NCBI GenBank assembly: GCA_944325775.1
Contig: CALVBL010000003.1
Span: 61,542 to 125,541, forward strand
Reading direction: 5' to 3'
DNA from: an uncultured Helicobacter sp.
GTDB taxonomy: Bacteria > Campylobacterota > Campylobacteria > Campylobacterales > Helicobacteraceae
DNA length: 64,000 nucleotides
In this document: in pieces, positions 9,620 through 17,460 of the stretch
Layout: each line of letters opens with the position of its first letter
Numbering within the stretch: the stretch's first letter is position 1
Notes under the pieces: model-generated
What the model was told of the DNA's origin: nothing
Database searches by the model: none
Seen by the model: the letters and a program-made list of their open reading frames with translations, nothing else
Position numbers and translations under genes: made by a program

Positions 9620-10401
9620 AAAATATACCTATTATTGGCTATCAGCATATTCGTGATGTTGCAGAATCTCAAAGTGTGAGTGTGGGGGAGTTTGAACGGC
9701 AGATCGCGTATCTCAAAAAGCGAGGATATGAGTTTTTGAGCTTAGATGAGTATGTGGCGCTAAAATGTAATGCGCAATCCCTAGAATCTAGCAAACAAAA
9801 ATATGTGCTTATGATTTTTGAAGGTGGCTGGAGAGACTTTTATACCAATGCAGTGCCGATTTTGCAGCATTATTGGGCAAAGGCGGCGCTATTTATCGCG
9901 ACAGAATGGATAGATGAATCTTCTAAGCAAGAGCAGCAAAATCCCAAGATAATACAAGATGCTAATCTCGCGCACGATGAGGCTATGTTAGCGCTTAGCG
10001 AGAATCCTCGCTCGGTGATTTGCACATGGGAGGAGTTGGCACAGCTCAAGGATATCATAAGCATAGGATCTATGACGCATACTTATCAGCTTCCAAACTA
10101 TGTAATTAAGCCATGGCATGAGGATTTGCAGCTTTCAAAAGATCTTATCTCTCAATATCTTGGAGTGCATACTACACATCTACTTTGGCCCCGTGGTGAG
10201 TATGATGCGACACTTTTACGCACGGCTAAGAAGATGGAGTTTAATGCCTTTTATATCAGGCAGGAGGGACTGAATCTACAAGATTCACTACTAGAAGAAA
10301 ACAAATACTACCCAATGTGTGATAGTTTGTGGCATCTCAAAAAATTTCTTTTTATTTGCGGTAGTTCTTTGCGTTATAAGACTTTGAAAGCCTTTTTATA
10401 A
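9616..10401 (+). CDS. Polysaccharide-deacetylase-fold protein with degenerate active site
   Basis: 261 residues with the NodB/polysaccharide deacetylase layout: IPIIGYQHI near the start, a strand then MIFEGGWRDFYTNAVPIL (residues 66-82), HTYQLPN (155-161), and LWPRGEYDATLLRTAKKM later. In active enzymes the first motif is FDDG and the second HxxxH. Here the two Asp are Glu-Gly (FEGG, 68-71). His155 is kept, but the second His is Leu159. The metal site is therefore incomplete and the protein may be a non-catalytic sugar-binding relative. Its ATG overlaps the flgL stop (ATGA), so it is made together with a flagellar junction protein. No signal peptide is seen. Confidence 0.75.
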   Translation: MKNIPIIGYQHIRDVAESQSVSVGEFERQIAYLKKRGYEFLSLDEYVALKCNAQSLESSKQKYVLMIFEGGWRDFYTNAVPILQHYWAKAALFIATEWIDESSKQEQQNPKIIQDANLAHDEAMLALSENPRSVICTWEELAQLKDIISIGSMTHTYQLPNYVIKPWHEDLQLSKDLISQYLGVHTTHLLWPRGEYDATLLRTAKKMEFNAFYIRQEGLNLQDSLLEENKYYPMCDSLWHLKKFLFICGSSLRYKTLKAFL

Positions 10402-10441
10402 GGTTTTTTTAATTTTTTTAACAAAAAATCGTTTTATATGT

Positions 10442-10447
10442 TATAAT
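10442..10447 (+). promoter_or_regulatory. TATAAT -10 box of hsrA
   Basis: TATAAT in the context ATGTTATAATGCG, preceded by an AT-rich, T-run upstream region with no clear -35. Start of transcription would be near 10454, about 43 bases before the hsrA ATG. Confidence 0.6.
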
Positions 10448-10496
10448 GCGCAAGGTTTTTTTAAGCAATCTTATAAAATCTTGTAAGGAAAAGACA

Positions 10497-11177
10497 ATGC
10501 GAATCTTGATTATAGAAGACGATGCGGCACTAAGCAAATCGCTAAGCGACACACTAAGTGTTGGTGGTTACCAAACGGATGTAGCCGAAAACATCAAAGA
10601 TGGGGAATACTATATCAGTATCCGAAACTATGATTTGGTAGTGAGTGGTTATACACTCTCTGATGGATCGGGTGTGGAGATCATCTCCCAAGTCAAAGAA
10701 AAATCCCCGCGCACACCGGTGATCATCGTCTCTGACAAGGCTGATGCGGAGCGTGAGATTGAGGCTTTTAAAGACGGCGCAGATGATTTCATCGCGAAGC
10801 CTGTCAATATGAAAGTCTTGCTTGTGCGTGTAGAGGCACGGCTGAAATTTTGGGGTTCTAGCGTGATTGAGATTGAGGATCTTGTGATCAATCCCGATGA
10901 AGAAAAGATCACTTACAAGGGGCAGGAAATAGAAGTCAAAGGCAAGCCATTCGAGGTGCTTACACATTTGGCGCGCCATCGTGATCAGATTGTATCAAAA
11001 GAACAGCTCCTAGATGCGATTTGGGAGGAGCCAGAGCTTGTTACCCCCAATGTCATTGAGGTAGCGATCAATCAAATTCGTCAAAAAATGGACAAACCCC
11101 TTGGTATTAGTACAATCGAGACAGTGCGCCGCAGAGGTTATAGATTCTGTTATCCTAAGGCACCTAGCGAAAGCTAG
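10497..11177 (+). CDS. hsrA: Orphan OmpR-type response regulator, HsrA family
   Basis: 226 residues from the ATG at 10497 (AAGGAAA upstream). The receiver domain (1-115) keeps the acidic pair (IIEDD) and Lys101 (IAKP), but the phospho-acceptor position is Gly51 (DLVVSGYTL) instead of Asp. Phosphorylation control is therefore unlikely, as known for H. pylori HP1043/HsrA. The winged-helix DNA-binding half is very conserved (GKPFEVLTHLARHRDQIVSK, ETVRRRGYRFCYPK). HsrA is an essential, phosphorylation-independent regulator of energy and stress genes. No histidine kinase lies nearby. The receiver differs far more from the H. pylori sequence as I recall it than the output domain does. Confidence 0.9.
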   Translation: MRILIIEDDAALSKSLSDTLSVGGYQTDVAENIKDGEYYISIRNYDLVVSGYTLSDGSGVEIISQVKEKSPRTPVIIVSDKADAEREIEAFKDGADDFIAKPVNMKVLLVRVEARLKFWGSSVIEIEDLVINPDEEKITYKGQEIEVKGKPFEVLTHLARHRDQIVSKEQLLDAIWEEPELVTPNVIEVAINQIRQKMDKPLGISTIETVRRRGYRFCYPKAPSES

Positions 11178-11248
11178 TGCTTCCCTCTATTTCTTTAAGA
11201 TTTCCACAGGGCTTTATTGTTTATATTTTTCTTTAAGTCTAGCTTGTA

Positions 11249-11254
11249 TATAAT
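11249..11254 (+). promoter_or_regulatory. TATAAT -10 box of the SRP RNA gene
   Basis: TATAAT in TTGTATATAATGCCTCC, seven bases before the inferred 5' end of the SRP RNA. A TTAAGTCTAGCTTG stretch lies upstream, with no good -35. Confidence 0.6.
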
Positions 11255-11260
11255 GCCTCC

Positions 11261-11360
11261 GCTCCTTTATAGACCTATGCAATGAGTTTCTAGGACAACG
11301 CTTCAGGGTGGGAACACAGCAGAGCAGCCTAGATTTTTGTGTGCCGTAGGTATCTGTAGA
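11261..11360 (+). ncRNA. ffs: Signal recognition particle RNA (4.5S, small bacterial type)
   Basis: The conserved SRP helix-8 tip is visible at 11304-11322: CAGG, a three-base stem GTG, the GGAA tetraloop, CAC, then AGCAG. This is the same arrangement as E. coli 4.5S RNA (CAGG-UCC-GGAA-GGA-AGCAG). The flanks pair to continue the rod: GACCTA (11271-11276) with TAGGT (11347-11351), extending outwards. The ends are approximate, set by the -10 box and the pairing. The RNA binds Ffh and targets membrane proteins to FtsY. Confidence 0.85.
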
Positions 11361-11448
11361 GGGGTTTCTTCTAAGATTCTTACAATATTATGTTTTATGG
11401 TTTTCTTGTAAGAGTGTTTCTTATTTATTACTTCAGGGGACAATTCCC

Positions 11449-11478
11449 AATCGCTTCACTTACGCATTTATACAGCCT
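11449..11478 (+). repeat. Half copy of a dispersed intergenic repeat
   Basis: AATCGCTTCACTTACGCATT and the following TATACAGC closely match the right half of the repeat at 47707-47791 (AATCGCTCCGCTTACGCGTT then CATACAAC). It lies in the gap between the SRP RNA and fabG. The remainder of that 313-base gap (11361-11673) holds three AGATTCT/AGAATCT copies and the fabG promoter but no gene that I can see. Confidence 0.55.
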
Positions 11479-11625
11479 TTTTAGAATCTAGGATTTTGTT
11501 TAGATTCTGTAATCTCGCTGATGGCTGTAGATTCTAAAAATCCTCAAATGCTTTTGCTGCTTTGATCACATTACTTATGTTATTCCTGCTTATTTTATCG
11601 ATTATGTATTGCGCTGATTTTTGGC

Positions 11626-11631
11626 TATAAT
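11626..11631 (+). promoter_or_regulatory. TATAAT -10 box of fabG
   Basis: TTTTTGGCTATAATGTGCC is a typical Helicobacter -10 region with no clear -35. Start of transcription would be near 11638, about 36 bases before the fabG ATG. Confidence 0.65.
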
Positions 11632-11673
11632 GTGCCTTGATGGTATCATCACATTTTTTCACAAAGGAATAAT

Positions 11674-12417
11674 ATGACTTTTACTGGTAAGAATGTCCTT
11701 GTCACAGGTGGGAGCAGAAGTATAGGCGCTGAGATTTGCAAAGTATTGGCGAGCTATGGGTTAAAAGTGTGGATCAACTACCGCAGTAAGCCAGAAATCG
11801 CAGATGCGCTCAAACAAGAAATAGAATCTAATGGCGGAAAGGCGGCAGTTATACAGTTTGATGCGACCGATGAGGAAGGGTTTTTGAACGCTATTAAGGC
11901 AATCACAGAGAGCGATGGGGGACTAAGCTACCTCGTCAATAACGCAGGGATCACTAACGACAAACTAGCGATACGAATGAGCACGCAGGATTTTATGGAT
12001 GTGATTGAGGCAAACCTCAAATCAGCATTTATCGGCACACGCGAATCACTCAAAGTAATGAGTAAGCAGCGTTTTGGGGCTGTGGTGAATATTTCTTCTA
12101 TCGTGGGTGAAAAGGGCAATGCCGGACAGACAAATTATGCTGCAAGCAAGGGTGGAATGATCGCAATGACCAAGAGCTTTGCCTATGAGGGAGCACCTAG
12201 AAATGTGCGCTGTAATTGCGTGACACCGGGCTTTATCCGCACTGATATGACAGATACACTCAAAGATGATATCAAGGAAATGTATATCAAAAACATTCCT
12301 CTAGCGCGATTTGGTGAAGCCAAGGAAGTTGCGAATGTTGTGGCTTTTTTGCTCAGTGATGAGGCAAGCTATATCACAGGTGAGGTTTTAAAGGTTAATG
12401 GCGGGCTTTACATGTAG
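11674..12417 (+). CDS. fabG: 3-oxoacyl-[acyl-carrier-protein] reductase
   Basis: A short-chain dehydrogenase of 247 residues. The cofactor loop TGGSRSIGAE is at the N-terminus, NNAG around residue 91, the catalytic Ser in NISSIVGEKGN, and YAASK contributes the catalytic Tyr and Lys. It reduces beta-ketoacyl-ACP with NADPH in fatty acid elongation. First gene of a fabG-acpP-fabF-accA cluster, so it acts on the ACP encoded next door. AAAGGAATAAT precedes the ATG. Confidence 0.95.
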   Translation: MTFTGKNVLVTGGSRSIGAEICKVLASYGLKVWINYRSKPEIADALKQEIESNGGKAAVIQFDATDEEGFLNAIKAITESDGGLSYLVNNAGITNDKLAIRMSTQDFMDVIEANLKSAFIGTRESLKVMSKQRFGAVVNISSIVGEKGNAGQTNYAASKGGMIAMTKSFAYEGAPRNVRCNCVTPGFIRTDMTDTLKDDIKEMYIKNIPLARFGEAKEVANVVAFLLSDEASYITGEVLKVNGGLYM

Positions 12418-12457
12418 GTTACCCGCAAAGTTTAAGCTTATTTTTGCTTTTCTTAGC

Positions 12458-12463
12458 TATAAT
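12458..12463 (+). promoter_or_regulatory. TATAAT -10 box of acpP
   Basis: TCTTAGCTATAATTTCGGC lies 43 bases before the acpP ATG in the fabG-acpP gap. It would give acpP its own strong promoter, which is sensible for an abundant protein. Confidence 0.6.
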
Positions 12464-12505
12464 TTCGGCTTGTATGCAAGTTAATTCCAAACACAAGGAG
12501 AGTTT

Positions 12506-12739
12506 ATGGCACTATTTGATGATGTAAAGGCAGTAATTGTCGAGCAGCTTGGCGTGAATGCTGATGAGGTAAAGGAAAATTCTAACTTCATCGATGATCT
12601 CAATGCAGACTCGCTAGATGTTGTAGAGATGATTATGGCACTTGAGGAGAAGTTTAGTATTGAAATTCCAGATCAAGATGCTGAAGCCATCAAAACCGTC
12701 AAAGATGTTGTAGATTACATCGAAAAAGCTAAGAAATAG
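12506..12739 (+). CDS. acpP: Acyl carrier protein
   Basis: A 77-residue acidic protein carrying growing acyl chains on a phosphopantetheine arm. The attachment site is Ser36 in NADSLD, and the helix-II recognition sequence [16 protein letters not shown] is intact. CACAAGGAGA precedes the ATG. It has its own -10 box upstream and a strong inverted repeat immediately downstream (12747-12769), so acpP can be expressed as a monocistronic message with limited read-through into fabF. Confidence 0.98.
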   Translation: MALFDDVKAVIVEQLGVNADEVKENSNFIDDLNADSLDVVEMIMALEEKFSIEIPDQDAEAIKTVKDVVDYIEKAKK

Positions 12740-12746
12740 CACTCTT

Positions 12747-12769
12747 AGATTCTCTTTTAGAGAGAATCT
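12747..12769 (+). terminator. Hairpin after acpP made of inverted AGATTCT copies
   Basis: AGATTCTCT (12747-12755), loop TTTAG, AGAGAATCT (12761-12769): a perfect nine-base stem whose arms are the over-represented heptamer in opposite orientations. It sits 8 bases after the acpP stop and 40 before fabF. No long T-run follows, so it may be an attenuator, a processing or stability element, or a weak terminator. Confidence 0.6.
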
Positions 12770-12808
12770 GTCTTCCAAATATTTCACAAAATCACACAAG
12801 GAGAATAT

Positions 12809-14047
12809 GTGCGTCGAGTAGTAGTAACGGGACTAGGAATGATAAATTCATTAGGACTTAATAGAGGCGATTCTTTTAAAGCTATCGTTGAGGGGAAAAG
12901 TGGAATTAAAAGAATTTCTTGCTTCGATGTGGAGAATTTTCCTGTGAAAATTGCGGGGGAGATCACAGATTTTAACCCCGAGGAAGTTATGGATCCTAAA
13001 GAGGTTAAAAAAGCGGATAGATTCATTCAGCTGGCACTGAAGGCTTCGAGAGAAGCGATGTTAGATTCTGGATTGCTTGGTAGTGATGGTAAGGTGAGTG
13101 AGAGTATCGCTGATGATTTTGGTGTAAGCTCTGGCGCAGGTATAGGTGGGCTTGGCAATATCGAGAAAAACTCCATTGCGTGTTTTGAAAAAGGTCCAAG
13201 GAGGATCAGCGCGTTTTTTATCCCTTCTGCACTTGTGAATATGCTTGGAGGATTTACTTCTATTGAATTTGGTATCAAGGGTCCCAATCTTGCGAGTGTT
13301 ACAGCTTGTGCGGCAAGCACGCACGCGATCATAGAGGCAGCGAAGTCCATCATGATAGGCGAGGTGAATAAGATGCTTGTGATCGGATCTGAATCTGCCA
13401 TATGTCCTGTGGGCATTGGTGGTTTTGCGGCGATGAAGGCACTTTCGGATAGAAACGATGAACCACAAAAGGCCTCAAGACCATTTGATAAAGATCGAAA
13501 TGGTTTTGTGATGGGTGAGGGAGCAGGTGCATTAGTTTTGGAGGATTATGAGAGTGCTAAGGCGCGTGGAGCCCATATATACGCAGAGCTTGCAGGATTT
13601 GGCGAGAGCGGCGATGCGAACCATATCACAACGCCAGCACCCGGTGGTGAGGGTGCGTTGCGTGCGATAAAAGCCGCGCTTAAAATGGCAAATGTCAAGA
13701 TTGATTATATCAATGCGCATGGCACCAGCACCGCTTATAATGACCTATTTGAGACTATGGCACTCAAAAGTGCATTTGGTTCTAAAGATGGCGTTCCACC
13801 AGTAAGCTCTACAAAAGGACAGATTGGGCATTGTCTAGGGGCAGCGGGTGCGTTGGAGGCTGTGATCTCGATCATGGCTATGCAAGAGGGAGTGCTACCA
13901 CCTACAATTAATCAAGAAACACCAGATCCAGAATGTGATCTTGACTATATTCCAAATATCGCAAGACAAGCGAGTATAGGTGCTGTTATGAGCAATTCTT
14001 TTGGTTTTGGTGGGACAAATGGCGTGGTGATTTTTAAGAAGCCCTAA
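12809..14047 (+). CDS. fabF: 3-oxoacyl-[acyl-carrier-protein] synthase II
   Basis: A 412-residue condensing enzyme extending acyl-ACP with malonyl-ACP. It has the active-site Cys in SVTACAAS and catalytic His residues in NAHGTSTAYND and KGQIGHCLGAAGA. The start is GTG at 12809 (RRVVVTG follows). An ATG two bases earlier is in another frame and stops after four codons, so it cannot be the start. AAGGAG is correctly spaced. Follows acpP and precedes accA. Confidence 0.96.
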   Translation: MRRVVVTGLGMINSLGLNRGDSFKAIVEGKSGIKRISCFDVENFPVKIAGEITDFNPEEVMDPKEVKKADRFIQLALKASREAMLDSGLLGSDGKVSESIADDFGVSSGAGIGGLGNIEKNSIACFEKGPRRISAFFIPSALVNMLGGFTSIEFGIKGPNLASVTACAASTHAIIEAAKSIMIGEVNKMLVIGSESAICPVGIGGFAAMKALSDRNDEPQKASRPFDKDRNGFVMGEGAGALVLEDYESAKARGAHIYAELAGFGESGDANHITTPAPGGEGALRAIKAALKMANVKIDYINAHGTSTAYNDLFETMALKSAFGSKDGVPPVSSTKGQIGHCLGAAGALEAVISIMAMQEGVLPPTINQETPDPECDLDYIPNIARQASIGAVMSNSFGFGGTNGVVIFKKP

Positions 14048-14056
14048 GGTTTAGAA

Positions 14057-14986
14057 ATGGCTACCTACCTTGATTTTGAACAAAAAATCAAAAGCTTGCA
14101 AGATGATATAGAATCCGCTGACATACGCGGCGATGCTGCAGCCAAGGAGATTTTACAAAAGGCTCTTGATAAGGAAATCTCACAAGTGTATGGTAATATG
14201 AGTGATTACCAAAAGTTGCAGCTTGCACGCCACCCCGATAGACCTTATGCGATGGACTACATCGACCTTATCCTTAAAGACAAATATGAAATTTGTGGTG
14301 ATCGGCATTTTCAAGATGATAAGGCGATAGTGTGCTTTATTGGTAAAATCGGTACCCAACCTACTGTAGTGATAGGTGAAGAGAAGGGACGAGGTACGAA
14401 AAACAAGCTAATGCGCAATTTCGGAATGCCACACCCTGAGGGCTATCGCAAGGCATTGCGTGCTGCAAAGATCGCGGAGAAGTTTGGACTGCCAGTACTG
14501 ATGCTGGTGGATACTTCAGGTGCATATCCGGGCGTGGGTGCAGAGGAGCGCGGGCAGAGTGAGGCTATTGCGAAGAATCTTCAAGAATTCGCGGCTTTGC
14601 AGGCACACACGATCTCTGTCGTGATTGGCGAAGGTGGAAGTGGTGGCGCACTGGCTATTGCGGTTGCTGATCGCCTTGCGATGATGCAGTATTCTATCTT
14701 TAGTGTTATATCACCAGAGGGTTGTGCAGCGATATTATGGAATGATCCGACCAAGACAGAAACCGCTACCAAGGCTCTCAAAATCACACCTGATGAGCTC
14801 AAAAATATGCAACTCATTGATGATGTGATCAAGGAACCTTCAGTAGGTGCGCACAGAGACAAGGTGGGTGCAGCAAAAGCCATAGAAGAATACTTTCTTA
14901 GGGCTATCGAAGAACTTGAGCATGACGAAGAGTATATGAAGAAGCGTTATGACAAGATTATGCGCTATGGGGTTTTTGGAGATTGA
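14057..14986 (+). CDS. accA: Acetyl-CoA carboxylase carboxyltransferase subunit alpha
   Basis: 309 residues, standard for AccA, which with AccD transfers the biotin-bound carboxyl group to acetyl-CoA to make malonyl-CoA. Motifs seen: [47 protein letters not shown] and [13 protein letters not shown]. It begins 9 bases after fabF, so the cluster supplies both malonyl-CoA and the elongation machinery. Last gene of this cluster. Confidence 0.97.
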   Translation: MATYLDFEQKIKSLQDDIESADIRGDAAAKEILQKALDKEISQVYGNMSDYQKLQLARHPDRPYAMDYIDLILKDKYEICGDRHFQDDKAIVCFIGKIGTQPTVVIGEEKGRGTKNKLMRNFGMPHPEGYRKALRAAKIAEKFGLPVLMLVDTSGAYPGVGAEERGQSEAIAKNLQEFAALQAHTISVVIGEGGSGGALAIAVADRLAMMQYSIFSVISPEGCAAILWNDPTKTETATKALKITPDELKNMQLIDDVIKEPSVGAHRDKVGAAKAIEEYFLRAIEELEHDEEYMKKRYDKIMRYGVFGD

Positions 14987-15000
14987 GATTCTATAGAATC
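14985..15000. terminator. Palindrome AGATTCTATAGAATCT at the end of accA
   Basis: A perfect 16-base palindrome starting at the accA stop, formed from two opposed copies of the abundant heptamer. There is no loop and no T-run, so termination is uncertain. Similar inverted pairs occur at 17382, 52559 and 57863. Confidence 0.35.
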
Positions 15001-15461
15001 TACCCCATCATTAGGTGTGCTGGTGAGAGTGATATCACTGAGATAATACCCATAAGACACAACACTCCCAAAGAATCGATTTAGATTTCAAGGCTCCGTG
15101 GTATTATCAATGATTGGGTAAGTGGCTTCCCATGAGCGATACAAAGACAGTACTTCCCACATAACGCGATGTAGATTCTATATTCACACTCCAGTTGGTG
15201 CAAAAATCTTGTGAATCTAGCACAATGGACTTGAGCAATGTCTATATGCAAATAGAATACAAGAAGTTGCTCTTGATGTATTATTTCTAGAGTGTGAGGA
15301 TTGGGCGCGGGCTTATAAAAGCCCAAAATACAAAATAATTTAAACAAAAAACTTGTATAATCATAAAATCTTAATATGATTTTTTAGTGTGCGTATCTGT
15401 GCGTATTACATTTTGTTACAAAGATTAAAACTAAAGTTTCAGAGAAAGAGAAGGGATTTAT
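15001..15461. other. Gene-free gap before the AraC regulator
   Basis: About 460 bases without a convincing gene. An 88-codon minus-strand frame (15081-15347) has no good ribosome site and an atypical composition rich in His, Leu and Tyr, and I reject it. The bases around 15132-15143 (CATGAGCGATACA) match the core of the dispersed repeat in reverse orientation. The last 100 bases are AT-rich and should contain the promoter of the AraC gene. Confidence 0.5.
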
Positions 15462-16397
15462 ATGGAGGGCATCACTCATCTACCTAGGGATTTACGAGGA
15501 TTGTCTCATACGAGATTTTTTAGCACGTCGCATTTTGCGTTTGCCAAGTATGTGCAGACACAGAGCGGCATTAAGCAGCGGGTCTATACTGATATGCACT
15601 GCCTTGTGATTGTGTTGCGTGGTGAAAAAGTGATGCACACTAAAGAAGGTGATTTTGCCATAAAAACAAACGAGGGATTATTTCTGCAAGCAGATAATTA
15701 TTGTCTTAGTAATATCACTGCGCTTGATTTGGGGCTGTCTGATGATTACAGAGGTAATACAAAAGTTGAAGTTAGTGATGGTGCGTATGAAGCACTTTTG
15801 TTGTTTTTTGATAACGTGAGTTTGTTTGAGTTTGTTGCTAAACATAGGGAACGCTTTAGATTCCACACCAAGGAGGGGTGGGGATCGCGGGTTTTTCATC
15901 TTCAAGATTCTGATATGCTCTCCACGATTGCGCGGAGTTTTGAGCTGTATCTGCAGGAGTTTAAAGAGGAGCTTGTGCCTTTTGTATCGCACAAGTTTGA
16001 GGAGTTGTTTTTGTATCTTAGCTTGCGGTATGCGGGGATTTTCACGCACTTTGTGCAGCAGATTATGCAGGGGTTAGCGCTAGATTCACATTTGGCGTTT
16101 TTGTATTGTCAGGAGGAGTTTGCCAATGTCGCGCAAATGGCAGAGTGCGCTAAGACTGATCAAGCGACCTTTAGCAGGAAGTTCAAGCAAGCCTTTGGAC
16201 TCTCTCCCAAGCACTGGCTTGATGAGCGGCGGTTTGAAAAAGCGAAATTTTTGCTAGAGTTTTCTAATAAAAATATTAATGAAATTTGTGCAGAGTGTGG
16301 GTTTGGCTCACCATCGTGGTTTATTGAGAGATTCAAAACCCGCTACCACTGCACACCCAAGCATTATCAAAAATCAAAAAACTTATATTTTTCTTAG
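15462..16397 (+). CDS. AraC-family transcriptional regulator
   Basis: 311 residues. The N-terminal part (about 30-190) looks like a cupin-type sensor domain (VIVLRGEKVMHTKEGDFAI, EGLFLQADNY). The C-terminal part (about 210-305) is a double helix-turn-helix AraC domain with FSRKFKQAFGLSPKHWLDERRFEKA, then INEICAECGFGSPSWFIERFKTRYHCTP. AGAGAAGGGA precedes the ATG. It ends 10 bases before thiD on the same strand, so it could be co-transcribed with, or control, thiD. Effector and targets cannot be told from sequence. Confidence 0.9.
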   Translation: MEGITHLPRDLRGLSHTRFFSTSHFAFAKYVQTQSGIKQRVYTDMHCLVIVLRGEKVMHTKEGDFAIKTNEGLFLQADNYCLSNITALDLGLSDDYRGNTKVEVSDGAYEALLLFFDNVSLFEFVAKHRERFRFHTKEGWGSRVFHLQDSDMLSTIARSFELYLQEFKEELVPFVSHKFEELFLYLSLRYAGIFTHFVQQIMQGLALDSHLAFLYCQEEFANVAQMAECAKTDQATFSRKFKQAFGLSPKHWLDERRFEKAKFLLEFSNKNINEICAECGFGSPSWFIERFKTRYHCTPKHYQKSKNLYFS

Positions 16398-16407
16398 AGG
16401 AGTGAGT

Positions 16408-17217
16408 ATGCAAGCACAAAATCAAGATGCTATCCCAGTGCTGACTATAGCTGGGAGTGATTGTAGTGGTGGAGCGGGGATACAGGCGGATCTCAAGACT
16501 TTTGGGGCGCACAATGTCTTTGGTATGAGTATCGTGCTGAGCGTGGTAGCAGAAAACACGGCGCGCGTGATCTCAAGCTTTGATATACCTACTAACATCA
16601 TCGATGAGCAGTTTATGGCGGTATTTGAGGATATTCCACCCAAGGCTAGCAAGATAGGAATGCTCGGCTCGCGTGAGATCATCGAGTGTGTCGCGCACAA
16701 TCTCGCGACCTATAAGCCACAAAATCTTGTCATTGATCCCGTGATGTTTGCCAAAAACGGCTTTGCGCTAATGCCAGAATCTATACGCGCGTTGTTTAAA
16801 GAAAAGATCTTGCATTTTGCCGATGTGCTCACGCCAAATATCCCGGAAGCACAGGAGCTATGTGGGCGTGAGATCCACACGCTAGAGGATATGAAGGAGG
16901 CAGCCAGAATCTTGCACGCGCTTGGGGCGAAAATGGTGCTGCTCAAAGGCGGGCATAGGGAGGAGGATTGCAGTGATGTGTTTTATGATGGTGTGGAGTT
17001 TCACACGCTGCCAGCCCCTAGGATTGAGACCAAAAACACTCACGGCACGGGTTGCACGCTTAGCTCGGCTATCGCGGCAAACCTCGCACTTGGCAAAAGT
17101 CCGCTAGAATCTATCAAAGCAGCAAAGGAGTATGTGTTTAATGCGATTTTGTATGCGCTTAATCTGGGCAAGGGCAACGGACCGACAAATCATTTTCATA
17201 GCAAAATACGCGGATAA
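16408..17217 (+). CDS. thiD: Hydroxymethylpyrimidine/phosphomethylpyrimidine kinase
   Basis: 269 residues from the ATG at 16408, with AGAGGAG upstream. A longer open frame to 16279 would overlap the AraC gene. ThiD phosphorylates HMP and HMP-P for thiamine diphosphate synthesis. Ribokinase-fold motifs: AGSDCSGGAGIQADLKTF, LVIDPVMFAKNG, VLTPNIPEAQELCG, and the anion hole/catalytic NTHGTGCTLSSAIAANLA. No other thiamine gene is nearby. A hairpin made of AGATTCT copies lies downstream. Confidence 0.95.
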   Translation: MQAQNQDAIPVLTIAGSDCSGGAGIQADLKTFGAHNVFGMSIVLSVVAENTARVISSFDIPTNIIDEQFMAVFEDIPPKASKIGMLGSREIIECVAHNLATYKPQNLVIDPVMFAKNGFALMPESIRALFKEKILHFADVLTPNIPEAQELCGREIHTLEDMKEAARILHALGAKMVLLKGGHREEDCSDVFYDGVEFHTLPAPRIETKNTHGTGCTLSSAIAANLALGKSPLESIKAAKEYVFNAILYALNLGKGNGPTNHFHSKIRG

Positions 17218-17381
17218 AACTGCAGATTCCAAGCCCACCAGCGGCATTGCAGAATCTACAGAATCTAAGCCAATAGATTTGGGTGGTGTATGGTCGCGAA
17301 GCGATAAAACAAGAACGCAGTTCTTGCAATGAAATCTAAGAATCTCTTAGTTCGCGCAATGCAGATTCTGTAAGGTTGCAA

Positions 17382-17406
17382 AGATTCTAAACTCGCTATA
17401 GAATCT
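17382..17406. terminator. Hairpin in convergent thiD / Sel1 gap
   Basis: AGATTCTA (17382-17389), nine-base loop, TAGAATCT (17399-17406): an eight-base stem from inverted heptamer copies between two convergent genes, a natural place for a bidirectional terminator. The 243-base gap contains several more exact heptamers (around 17253, 17260, 17339, 17362). Confidence 0.5.
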
Positions 17407-17460
17407 AACATTGTGAATTTTGAGTTTATCTACAAATTTTACCTATCCACCTGTAAGCTC

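Noticed and set aside
15081..15347. 88-codon minus-strand open frame in the accA-AraC gap
   Set aside because: No ribosome-binding site, unusual composition, and overlaps a core match of the dispersed intergenic repeat; it looks like chance.
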